Shown here in pieces: positions 1-7,012 of a stretch of 10,566 nt of DNA. The number at the start of each line of letters is the position of its first letter. Position 1 is the stretch's first letter. Position numbers and translations under genes: made by a program. The stretch covers positions 1 through 10,566 of the forward strand of contig JAURMS010000218.1 in the NCBI GenBank assembly GCA_030830595.1. The letters run 5' to 3'. The notes below the pieces were generated by a model. It was given only the letters and a program-made list of their open reading frames with translations, ran no database searches and had not been told where the DNA came from. Source of the stretch: Gammaproteobacteria bacterium. GTDB lineage: Bacteria; Pseudomonadota; Gammaproteobacteria; Steroidobacterales; Steroidobacteraceae.

Positions 1-911
1 CAAGCCTTGGGCATGATGACCGGATCCTGAGCGGCCACCAGCTCTGCGCCAGCGGCAGCGAGTGACAGCTGGCACCATGCGTTTGCGGTATCGGGGTCTG
101 CCAGGACTCGCTTGCCCGTGAGCTGGCGAAACGCCTCTGGCGCGGCATCCTCTGGGCATACTGTGACGCCCTCGCCTACGTGCGCGGCAAAACCTTCAGG
201 AATCTTGGCAGGGTCGGTAAACAGGGTTACCTGCCCGACAGCGTCGATCAGCGCGAATCCGAGCAGCAGCGGGGTGTGCGGCACGTCGCTGCCGCGAATG
301 TTCAGCAGCCAGGCCACCGAATCAGTAGCAAAAATCAAGGCTGCCTCTGCGCCACGCTCAACGACAGCAGCAGAAATGTTCCTGCGCTTGTCACGGCTGT
401 GCTTTCCAGTATGGATCTCGGCCAGCAGCAGGGCCTTGCTGCATGCCGCGGGGGGTCGATCGCTCCAGCAGGCATCGATCGGATTGCGATCGAGCGCAAC
501 CAGTTGGATATCCTCCCCGCCCAGGACTTCCAGCGCCCGCTTCTGCCAAGTCAGCGTATGCAGGCGCGGATCGTAGCCGACTCGCTTGCCGGGCCCGAGG
601 GTCCTGGCCAGCCAGGCAAGATGAGGCTCATCAATCAGGTGATGGTATTCAAAGAGCTCGGCGGCCGTCTGCTGCCGTGCCTGCTCGGTATATCGGCCAT
701 CTACGAACAGCGCAGCCCGGTCATTGAGCAGGAAGACCATGCCCGCCGAACCACAAAACCCTGAGATCCAGCGCAGCCGTTCGTTTCGCTCTGGAATGTA
801 CTCACCAAGGTATTCATCAGCGCGAGGCACCACCAGCGCGTCGATCTTCTGGCTTCGCATGACAGCCCGCACCGCTGCGTGCCTGGATCGAATGGTGTCT
901 AAATCGAACAT
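1..911 (-). CDS. Xaa-Pro aminopeptidase (aminopeptidase P, M24B family), long form, N-terminal half only
   Basis: This gene encodes a cytoplasmic metallopeptidase of the aminopeptidase P family, which releases the N-terminal residue from peptides whose second residue is proline. I translated 303 residues from the ATG at 911-909; the frame stays open to the left edge. Family signatures are visible: SGFCGSAG (residues 50-57) and LFVDGRYT (about 68-75) in the first creatinase-like domain, then NPIDACWSDRP, WLLNIRGSDVPHTP and LFTDPAKIP in the second. The visible part ends near PVIMPKA, just before the catalytic M24 domain, so the metal-binding residues lie outside the window. Two creatinase-like domains before M24 indicate the long form of about 600 residues rather than the shorter PepP of about 440. 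The start is supported by AGGAGA at 917-922, six bases upstream. It is divergent from the methyltransferase remnant. Family assignment is secure; the exact substrate is not shown by sequence. Confidence 0.93.
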   Translation of the reverse strand, partial: MFDLDTIRSRHAAVRAVMRSQKIDALVVPRADEYLGEYIPERNERLRWISGFCGSAGMVFLLNDRAALFVDGRYTEQARQQTAAELFEYHHLIDEPHLAWLARTLGPGKRVGYDPRLHTLTWQKRALEVLGGEDIQLVALDRNPIDACWSDRPPAACSKALLLAEIHTGKHSRDKRRNISAAVVERGAEAALIFATDSVAWLLNIRGSDVPHTPLLLGFALIDAVGQVTLFTDPAKIPEGFAAHVGEGVTVCPEDAAPEAFRQLTGKRVLADPDTANAWCQLSLAAAGAELVAAQDPVIMPKA

Positions 912-1012
912 GCAGGGTCTCCTGTGAACCATCTTATTATCGCAGTGTTTGTAGGGTTCTGGAGCGGCAGTTAAACTGCCCGGCGTTTAGTGTTCAGAGA
1001 GCCCTATTTCCG
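912..1012. other. Divergent intergenic region between the aminopeptidase and methyltransferase genes
   Basis: These 101 bases separate two genes that point away from each other, so promoters for both should lie here. I see the ribosome binding site of the aminopeptidase at its left end and a perfect 15-base palindrome in the right half (listed separately). I could not pick out a convincing -35/-10 pair for either direction. Confidence 0.5.
966..980. promoter_or_regulatory. Perfect 15-base palindrome, candidate operator
   Basis: GGCAGTT, one A, then AACTGCC form a perfect inverted repeat with 7-base arms around a single central base. It lies in the divergent promoter region, 33 bases upstream of the methyltransferase start and 55 bases upstream of the aminopeptidase start. 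No T-tract follows on either strand, so a terminator is less likely than a binding site for a dimeric regulator. The regulator is unknown. Confidence 0.3.
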
Positions 1013-1622
1013 ATGGAAGACCTGTCCCTCCTGATCGACCTCCACCGAGATGCCTTGCGACAGGGTCCTGGAGGCGACCAGCAGACCCGCCTGGCCATCG
1101 AGTTGTCAGGACTGCGAGGCAGGGCTTGAGGCTTCTATCCGGCCCTGGTCGGGTGCCATGGAGAGCCTGACCTTTCCGGAATCCTCACTAGATGCCATCT
1201 GGGCCGAGGGGTCCATCTATAACATGGGCTTTACGGCCGGCATCCAGTGCTGGCGCAGGTTTCTAAAGCCCGGCGGAGTGCTCGCAGTTTCAGAGCTGAC
1301 CTGGCTCACGTCCAATCGGCCGGCCGAGCTGAGTGAGCATTGGATGCGCGAATACCCGGAGGTTGCAACCGCCTCGTCGAAGATGGCCACGCTGGAGACA
1401 AGCGGCTACACACCCATCGGATACTTCGTGCTACCTGCGGAATCCTGGCTCGATCATTACTATCGGCCCATGCAGGCTCGCTTTGAGGCGTTTCTGGATC
1501 GCCATCAGCACTCGTCGGCTGCCAAAGCCATCGTGGAAGCGGAGTTACGCGAAATCAGCCTTTACGAGCGTTATTCGGAGTATTTCAGCTACGGATACTA
1601 CCTGGCCAAGCGCATTGCCTAA
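1013..1622 (+). pseudogene. Class I SAM-dependent methyltransferase, broken by an internal deletion and frameshift
   Basis: The reading frame from the ATG at 1013 gives a typical start for a family of small class I methyltransferases (MEDLSLLIDLHRD, then RQGPGGD) but stops at TGA 1127-1129 after 38 residues. The rest of the protein continues in another frame from about 1125 to TAA 1620-1622: GAMESLTFPESSLDAIWAEG, then IYNMGF, FLKPGG (motif III region), AVSELTWL and GYFVLPAESW. The segment that should join the halves, with the glycine-rich SAM-binding motif I (consensus DIGCGTG) and the acidic loop after it, is absent. By comparison with remembered homologues of about 250 residues, roughly 45 codons are missing. 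A frame from ATG 1050 spans 190 codons, but its first 25 residues are the homologous N-terminus read out of frame. The product should not bind SAM. It meets the MscS-family gene tail to tail with a 4-base overlap. Confidence 0.85.
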
Positions 1623-3427
1623 TCGGGCACGGCTGGTGGTGGCACGCTGCCCTCGAGGACCTCGTCCACCAGGCGGCTGACATCTACCCGGACGGCGCGC
1701 TTGGCCTGCTCGACGCCGGAGGCATAGCCAGGCGTGCCGGACTCCGGAACGGTCTCAACGCCTCTTTTCAAGTACAAGGTCTGGGTCGGAAACGCGATTT
1801 CGACGCCAAGATGATGGGTCAGTCTCAGAATATCAACCGCCAGTCTGTGTCGCTCCCGAAGCTCCGTAGCCCAATTAGGCGCGGCCCAGAAAACGTAAAC
1901 TAAAATGTCGAGAGAACAGGCACCGAATTCATTTAAATAGACGTGAAAATAGTCCTTTCGGGTGTAGGGATGACGCCTCACTAATTCCCTAATTCCCTCG
2001 CATAGCGCCTCAATTTTTTCCGCCGGGGTATCGTAGGCGACACCGACCGTGGTTTTCCAGCGCCGAAAATTCCTCCTGCCATAATTGTCAACGTGCGCAC
2101 TGATAAGGTTTGAATTTGGCATGCTTACAAGAGAGTCATGAAATGTCCGGACACGCGTGCTTCGAAAACCGACATTCTCGACAACACCATCGACTTCACC
2201 CACCACTATCCAGTCACCTACCGCAAACGGATGGTCCAAGAGAATAGTCAGGCTGCCGAAAAAATTCTTCACGGTGTCTTGTGCTGCAAGCGCGAAGGCA
2301 ATGCCACCGAGGCCAAGGCCTGCAAGAAGCCCGGTAATATTTATATTGAGATTATCGGCAAGCAGAACAATACCCATGACAGCCACTAATATCTTTGCCG
2401 CTGAACGAACTAATGGAATCAAAAGATCGTCGACCCGAGTTGCCGTCTCCTCTGCCATCGAACTCAATACCGACGCAGCCACATCAACTATTCGGTAGGC
2501 CGACCAGACCAGGGTCAATATCGCCATGAACTTAACTGCTAACAACAGGACGGACAAAACCTGCTCATGCAACCCCAGCGTGAGCAATACGAACCACCAG
2601 AGTACAGCCATGCCGGAAATACCCAGAGGTCGCATCGCAGCTCTAATCAGTGACTCTTCAATTTTCCTGTTGCGCAGTCGGACAGCCAGCCATCCACCCA
2701 AAACCTTGACCAAAACATAGGTCAAGATTCGTTCAAGAATGACCCCAATAAAAATTGCAGCGGCGATTGCCAACCATTGCCAGCGCTCGAGAAAAAGGGT
2801 TTTTTGCCTTAGCTCTGACGGTACCTCTCTGCGCAACCGCATGGCGGGAGTTTCGGCGACCGTCACCACTCCAGCCAAAGCCGGACGGTTCATCACCGAG
2901 ACCCACATCGCCGGCAAATTTCGAATTGTGTCCCGAGAAAATAGCCATTGCCCGCTATCTTGGCGCTCGATACTGATAGGCATTTCATCGATTACCTGCC
3001 AGACATAAACAGACTGCAATGGCGTTGGTTCCGGAATGCTTTCAACATCTACTTCGGCGAGCCGATCCATGACAAGACGTAAAGCCGACACCGATTCCCG
3101 TCCCCAAGACGCAATCACATCCGAGGGAAGTCCTTCACTTGGTAGGTTGAGAGTGGAAATGGCTCTCTCCCACTGTCCCGCAGAAGTCGCGTTCAGGAAT
3201 GTCTCCATCGTCGCCCTGGGGCTTGCGAGTGACGGGGATGGGCCTGTTTTTTGTGACATTCCAGGTACGCCTTCCTGAACTGTCTCGATGCTTGGGCCCA
3301 TGTCATCAAACAGGGGCAAAGACTGACTGAGAGCGGTCATTGAGGCGAGAGACGCCGTAGCCAGAGCGATCGCCATGAGCTTCAGCCGAAAAAAGAACTG
3401 GTCGGTTTTGTTTTCGCTTGAACACAT
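1619..3427 (-). CDS. MscS-family mechanosensitive channel with an N-terminal periplasmic domain
   Basis: This is a small-conductance mechanosensitive channel, an inner-membrane homo-oligomer that opens under membrane tension during osmotic downshock. From ATG 3427 the protein has 602 residues, far longer than the 286 of E. coli MscS. In order: a probable signal peptide or anchor (residues about 1-35), a soluble region to about 210 with a PRATMETFLNA segment often seen in long MscS homologues, membrane segments near 216-240, 267-285 and 290-312, then the pore helix with GLLAGLGLGGIAFA (366-379) and QDTVKNFFGS (383-392), followed by the beta domain (HPFAVGDWI, 399-407) and a cytoplasmic C-terminal domain. 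I prefer ATG 3427 over the in-frame TTG at 3457 because GGGAG lies about nine bases before it and the signal peptide then begins properly. The core of the gene is more AT-rich than the right half of the window. It is probably monocistronic. Family very sure; gating properties unknown. Confidence 0.95.
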   Translation of the reverse strand: MCSSENKTDQFFFRLKLMAIALATASLASMTALSQSLPLFDDMGPSIETVQEGVPGMSQKTGPSPSLASPRATMETFLNATSAGQWERAISTLNLPSEGLPSDVIASWGRESVSALRLVMDRLAEVDVESIPEPTPLQSVYVWQVIDEMPISIERQDSGQWLFSRDTIRNLPAMWVSVMNRPALAGVVTVAETPAMRLRREVPSELRQKTLFLERWQWLAIAAAIFIGVILERILTYVLVKVLGGWLAVRLRNRKIEESLIRAAMRPLGISGMAVLWWFVLLTLGLHEQVLSVLLLAVKFMAILTLVWSAYRIVDVAASVLSSMAEETATRVDDLLIPLVRSAAKILVAVMGIVLLADNLNINITGLLAGLGLGGIAFALAAQDTVKNFFGSLTILLDHPFAVGDWIVVGEVDGVVENVGFRSTRVRTFHDSLVSMPNSNLISAHVDNYGRRNFRRWKTTVGVAYDTPAEKIEALCEGIRELVRRHPYTRKDYFHVYLNEFGACSLDILVYVFWAAPNWATELRERHRLAVDILRLTHHLGVEIAFPTQTLYLKRGVETVPESGTPGYASGVEQAKRAVRVDVSRLVDEVLEGSVPPPAVPD

Positions 3428-3688
3428 GGCTGTACACTCCCTGGCTTGGCTTGCCAATCGACCACGAGGACTACTGGGCTGGATTTTGAACTAACATACC
3501 TCAAAATAACTAGAGCGCGGGGCTTGGCAAGGAAGCGGTGGCTGGCGCAGGCTGCTAAAGATAAAGAAGCACTGCGCACAACGCTGCATCAGACCAATAG
3601 AAAATCCAAGGATACGTCGGTTAACAGTGGCTCGGAGCGATTTACCTGCTCGCTTTTGTTTCGCGTGTTGCGACCATATTCAGGACAC

Positions 3689-3733
3689 TGATCTGCCCCC
3701 ACCATTCCTCTCATCCGCGAAAGTTATGGACAG
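3689..3733. repeat. Possible remnant of an IS3-family insertion-sequence end
   Basis: The stretch begins TGATCTGCCCCCA and ends AAGTTATGGACAGT. This layout resembles the terminal bases of some IS3-family elements as I remember them (TGA followed by CTG and a run of C, then a GGACA box about 40 bases in). No transposase reading frame follows, and I found no matching inverted copy elsewhere in the window, so at most this is an isolated end left by an old insertion or recombination event. The resemblance is from memory and weak. Confidence 0.25.
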
Positions 3734-3907
3734 TGGTAACACCTTGCCTCAAATGGCTCCGAACCCTGTCAATACCCACTCCTCTGGCTTTTGGTCGCGT
3801 ATTTTTGAAGAATTCTATTGTCTATTTGGTAAGATTTGGCCTGCAGCCTATCCTCTGCCAGCCAAGATAGCGCCCATGAGCGGCCCGGGTGACCTCTGAT
3901 CTCATTT

Positions 3908-3933
3908 GATCTTGTGGCACTAAGATCCTGTGG
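3908..3933. repeat. Short direct repeat GATCyTGTGG
   Basis: GATCTTGTGG (3908-3917) recurs as GATCCTGTGG (3924-3933), with starts 16 bases apart and one mismatch. It lies about 130 bases upstream of the nitroreductase start. It might be a pair of regulator half-sites or chance. Confidence 0.2.
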
Positions 3934-4064
3934 TCAGGCAGCTTCGACTCTCGACTGACAGAGGACTGCCTTCTGCCGGGATGTGTGCTCGTAATGGTCT
4001 ATCTATAACCATTGACGAACTTGCATACTCTAAAACGTAGTCTCTGAGGTATCAGGCGATAGAT

Positions 4065-4727
4065 ATGGAACAAACACCCGAAAAAGCAAGCCGAGATCTT
4101 ATTAAGGCACTGTGTTGGCGTTATGCCACGAAGAGGATGAATCCCAGTAAAATAGTACCGACCGAAATACTCGAGCGTATCCTCGAAGCCATTCGCCTGA
4201 CGCCAACCTCGAGTGGCCTGCAACCCTTCGAGGTGATCGTGGTCCGTGATCCGGAACTCAAGCGCCGGATACGGGAGGTGGGTTACGACCAGCCGCAGAT
4301 CACCGAGTGCAGCCACCTTCTGGTGTTTGCAGCCTGGGATCACTACACCCCTGTGCGGATCAATATGATGTTCGACCTGGTCAACACCGTGCGGGGCTTT
4401 CGCAACGAAGGTTGGGAGAATTACCGCCAGCAGGTGTTGGCCACCTACCCGCAGCGGGACCCTGAGGTCAATTTTCAGCACGCTGCACGGCAGGCCTACA
4501 TTGGCCTGGGCACGGCCCTGATCGCTGCTGCAGTTGAGCAGGTCGACTCCACGCCCATGGAGGGTTTCCTACCAGATGAAGTGGACGCCCTGCTCGATCT
4601 ACGGACCCGGGGACTGCGCAGCGTGTGCCTGTTGCCCCTGGGCTACCGTGATAGCGCCAGTGATTGGCTGGTCAACCTCAAGAAAGTTCGCCGGGACGCT
4701 AAGGATTTCATCCATTACAGGGAATAA
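4065..4727 (+). CDS. NfsB-like FMN-dependent NAD(P)H nitroreductase
   Basis: This 220-residue protein belongs to the nitroreductase superfamily, cytoplasmic FMN flavoproteins that reduce nitroaromatics, quinones or related electrophiles with NAD(P)H and normally act as dimers. It matches E. coli NfsB (217 residues) along its length: RYATKRM (19-25) for the RHSTKAF-type FMN phosphate motif, TPTSSGLQPF (46-55) for SPSSTNSQPW, ARQAYIGLGTALIAAA (141-156) for KQVYLNVGNFLLGVA, and TPMEGF (163-168) for VPIEGF. LLPLGY (189-194) is the usual late strand. The ATG at 4065 has a weak AGGCG site about seven bases upstream. It stands apart from the next gene by about 160 bases, so it may be its own transcription unit. 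The natural substrate cannot be told from sequence. Confidence 0.93.
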   Translation: MEQTPEKASRDLIKALCWRYATKRMNPSKIVPTEILERILEAIRLTPTSSGLQPFEVIVVRDPELKRRIREVGYDQPQITECSHLLVFAAWDHYTPVRINMMFDLVNTVRGFRNEGWENYRQQVLATYPQRDPEVNFQHAARQAYIGLGTALIAAAVEQVDSTPMEGFLPDEVDALLDLRTRGLRSVCLLPLGYRDSASDWLVNLKKVRRDAKDFIHYRE

Positions 4728-4732
4728 ATGGC

Positions 4733-4777
4733 CTCCGCCACCGGTCACCGGGCCCAATACCGGCCAAATCAGCGGAG
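4733..4777 (+). terminator. Nested inverted repeat after the nitroreductase gene, weak terminator candidate
   Basis: CTCCGC (4733-4738) can pair with GCGGAG (4772-4777), and inside it CCGGT (4741-4745) with ACCGG (4759-4763). The structure starts a few bases after the nitroreductase stop codon, where a terminator would be expected. There is no T-tract after it and the loops are long, so this is uncertain. Confidence 0.2.
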
Positions 4778-4885
4778 AAGTATGTTAACTGACTGACTCG
4801 CGCCCCCATAAACCGTTAATACTCGATCACGTTCACGTCCGGCGGTGGCCCGCGTTTTCATGCTGGCGACGACAGGGGAGCCTGA

Positions 4886-6004
4886 GTGAGACGAGTCCAA
4901 TGGATTGACAGTTGCCGTGGTACGGCTCTCGTACTTGCATACCTGGCCCACCTGTTCATCGCGTTCCAACTCGAACCAGGGGATCAGCTCAGCTTGCTTA
5001 CAAGGCTGATTACCCGCGCCGCGACACCGGCATTTCTCGTCATTTTCGGGATCATGCTGGAAATGATCTATGTCCGGCAGGCTCGCAGTCTGGGCAACTT
5101 GGCGCCGGTACGCCTGCGCTTGTTCAATCGTTCGTTCGACTGCTATGTGGTTTTCGCAGCTATCACCCTGGCCGCCGTGGCAGGCGACCACCTCTCACCT
5201 CGCCAGGGTCTCAGCGCCGTTCTCTATCTTGGACCAGGGCGTTTCGGAATCATCCTCGAGTTGTACGCCTTGCTGTTGGCGGGTATCGCCATGGCACTGC
5301 CCCTGGTTATTCGCTGGGGGTGGGTCGGTCTTCTTGGTCTATCAGCCATCGGGTGGATCGGTCGTCATGGCCTGAACACGCTTAACGCCCCCGAATGGTA
5401 TCCGCTGCAGTTCCTGGTGGGCTACGGGACTGGATTTGGGCCCTCCCTGCTACCCGGACTGGTTTTCGTAGCGTTCGGCATTCTGATAGGCCAAGCCCTG
5501 AGCGAACCAAGGCAGCGTGCTCCCGTGCTGATTTTCGTGACACTCTGCGGAATGATCGCCGGCTTAGGGATAGAGCAGCTAGGCTTGCGGGGCTTCGCCA
5601 CTGCCCTGGTAATGGATTTTCGCTGGTCTAACCACCCGGGCTACTTTGTAACAGGCATCATGACCAGCAGCATGCTGCTTTCCGTGAATTGGTGGCTACA
5701 CCGGAAATCTCGACCCATTTCCGCTCGGCTGCCATTGCAGTCCATAGGGAGGAACAGCCTGTTTGTCTACGGCATGGGCAACATCCTGATGAACCTCGTT
5801 CCTCGCTTAACTCTGCCAGCTGATTCGAGGCTCTACTGGTCGTTGGCCTTCACGATCGGGTTCGGTTTTATTTACGTCTACCGAAAGCGGATTTTGCAGC
5901 ATCTTGAGCGGCATGCATTCGGCTTGCCGACCCTCATTCATGACCTTTACGAGAAGCAACGAGAGCGAATACTACTGCGGCTCCTCGGTAACGCCCGACA
6001 CTGA
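4886..6004 (+). CDS. Multi-pass membrane protein, acyltransferase-3/OpgC-like
   Basis: This 372-residue inner-membrane protein has about ten predicted membrane helices by eye (near 12-30, 43-62, 85-101, 120-141, 143-157, 187-203, 212-230, 248-268, 289-305 and 315-332). It opens with RVQWIDSCRGTALVLAYLAH, where R11 and H22 are separated by ten residues; the R-X10-H spacing in the first helix is a signature of acyltransferase-3 enzymes, which transfer acyl groups to cell-surface sugars. The late IGRNSLFVYGMGN segment (287-299) also fits the end of that fold. OpgC-type succinyltransferases share the layout. I chose GTG 4886 because GGGGAG lies five bases before it. Overall similarity to characterised members is low, so the acyl donor and acceptor are unknown. 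Its last 33 bases overlap the 3' end of the beta-barrel gene on the other strand. Confidence 0.72.
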   Translation: MRRVQWIDSCRGTALVLAYLAHLFIAFQLEPGDQLSLLTRLITRAATPAFLVIFGIMLEMIYVRQARSLGNLAPVRLRLFNRSFDCYVVFAAITLAAVAGDHLSPRQGLSAVLYLGPGRFGIILELYALLLAGIAMALPLVIRWGWVGLLGLSAIGWIGRHGLNTLNAPEWYPLQFLVGYGTGFGPSLLPGLVFVAFGILIGQALSEPRQRAPVLIFVTLCGMIAGLGIEQLGLRGFATALVMDFRWSNHPGYFVTGIMTSSMLLSVNWWLHRKSRPISARLPLQSIGRNSLFVYGMGNILMNLVPRLTLPADSRLYWSLAFTIGFGFIYVYRKRILQHLERHAFGLPTLIHDLYEKQRERILLRLLGNARH

Positions 6005-7012
6005 AGATCCACTCACCGACTGCCCATAGCGCTGTCCGAACATCAGGTCGAAACCAATCCCGGCGAGGGCGCAACCACTGCAGCGCCGCGCCGGGCGTTC
6101 GTCGTCGGCCCAGAAAGCTCCACCGTAGGCTTCAATGAAAAGCCACTCACGGAGGAAGGAGCGCCGGTAAGTCAGCTTGAGTTCACGCAGGTCCGGCTCG
6201 ATGCCATCGGTCTCACCGCGGACCGCAGCCTCGATACGAACGGCGCTTCGACCTGACAGTCCATGATGGTAGGCAAGCCGAGAACGCCAACGAATACCCT
6301 CGGTCACTTCTGAACGGGTTAGGGTGTTCGTCCAGCGCAACAATTCGCGGTCATTCCAGGACCAGTCAGCATCGGCACCCACTGTCATGCCGACGCCGTC
6401 CTCCCGTTCCCAGAACGGGGTCGCCCGAAGGGTGACCAATACATCGTCCGTAGCCAGCAAGCGGTAACGATAGCGTGCTCGGAGGTAGGGATTGAGCGGT
6501 GACTGCAGCCCGATACCGGCGCCAACATTGAAACTGGATCGACGACCTTCGTCGGCTATGTAATTGATACCCGCATACCATTCCTGCTCGCCATCGTCCG
6601 AGAAACTCCCCGGCAGGTAGTCGTATTCCTCGAATGTGTCATCCACGTAGGTTTCTTCACTCTCCCTGCCGATGACTGCATTGAAGCGCTCACCCAGCAC
6701 GGGGAGGTGCAGGTTGAATCGGGCGTTACCGTCGAGCCGAAACTCCTCCACCTCGTCCCACGAGAGCCCCAGGCCGATGCGCCCATAGGTCTCGCGGTAA
6801 TCATCCGCATAGCTTCTGGTATCGCCAAACAATCCGTCAAAAAAGCGGGCAGTGCCGCAAACGCTGATGAAGACATCCCGTTGCAGGCGATCGAGCCCCC
6901 TCGCATCCGCTGACGGGCTCGCACAGGGATCTACGGGACTGTCCTCGGTCTGTGCCCAGGCCGGGCCCACTAGCAGGGTAAACAGCAACAGGCAGGGCCA
7001 TGTGTGCTTCAG
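5972..7012 (-). CDS. Outer-membrane beta-barrel protein of unknown function, probable CTG start
   Basis: With the CTG at 7012-7010 as start, the protein has 346 residues and a clean signal peptide: MKHTWPC, a hydrophobic core, then PAWA-Q with cleavage after A20. The mature part is rich in alternating polar and aromatic residues typical of barrel strands, such as FRLDGNARFNLHLPV, EWYAGINYIAD, YLRARYRYRLLA and EWLFIEAYGGAFW, and the last strand-like segment is GIGFDLMFG. A VCGTARFFDGLFGD segment follows the signal peptide region. Two C-terminal cysteines (CSGC) are present. I do not recognise a characterised family. An in-frame TGA at 7033-7031 blocks any longer start, and only CTG 7012, CTG 6991 and TTG 6988 remain. 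GGAGAA at 7018-7023 sits five bases before CTG 7012, and the CTG overlaps the thymidine kinase stop as CTGA. It is the last gene of the operon. About 20 residues follow the last strand, which is unusual for a barrel. Confidence 0.82.
   Translation of the reverse strand: MKHTWPCLLLFTLLVGPAWAQTEDSPVDPCASPSADARGLDRLQRDVFISVCGTARFFDGLFGDTRSYADDYRETYGRIGLGLSWDEVEEFRLDGNARFNLHLPVLGERFNAVIGRESEETYVDDTFEEYDYLPGSFSDDGEQEWYAGINYIADEGRRSSFNVGAGIGLQSPLNPYLRARYRYRLLATDDVLVTLRATPFWEREDGVGMTVGADADWSWNDRELLRWTNTLTRSEVTEGIRWRSRLAYHHGLSGRSAVRIEAAVRGETDGIEPDLRELKLTYRRSFLREWLFIEAYGGAFWADDERPARRCSGCALAGIGFDLMFGQRYGQSVSGSSVSGVTEEPQ

Larger units (their letters stand above)
3428..4064. other. Long intergenic region without a convincing gene
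   Basis: These roughly 640 bases separate the divergent MscS-family and nitroreductase genes. Short open frames exist on both strands but none gives a recognisable protein, good start context or family motif. The region is more AT-rich than the right half of the window. Its contents are a possible insertion-sequence end (3689-3733), a 10-base direct repeat (3908-3933) and a small TTGGC/GCCAA inverted repeat (3446-3457) before the channel gene. I see no tRNA or other structured RNA that I can name. Confidence 0.55.

Noticed and set aside
180..764. Plus-strand open frame of 194 codons over the aminopeptidase gene
   Set aside because: The opposite strand carries an unmistakable aminopeptidase P; the plus-strand product has no family motifs and begins inside it.
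1050..1622. Intact 190-residue methyltransferase from ATG 1050
   Set aside because: Its first 25 residues are the family N-terminus read in the wrong frame, and the SAM-binding motif I is absent.
3428..3457. TTG 3457 as start of the channel gene
   Set aside because: It has no good ribosome binding site, while ATG 3427 has GGGAG upstream and gives a proper signal peptide.
3627..3899. Plus-strand open frame of 90 codons in the long gap
   Set aside because: No recognisable motif, no convincing ribosome binding site, and composition like non-coding DNA.
3999..4481. Minus-strand open frame of 160 codons over the nitroreductase
   Set aside because: It is the complement of a clear NfsB-like gene and shows no family features.
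4790..4829. A promoter with TTAACT and ATAAAC 17 bases apart before the acyltransferase-like gene
   Set aside because: Both boxes match the consensus poorly and similar pairs are expected by chance.
5972..7012. Naming the beta-barrel protein Tsx
   Set aside because: Only the neighbourhood suggests nucleosides; I see no Tsx sequence signature.
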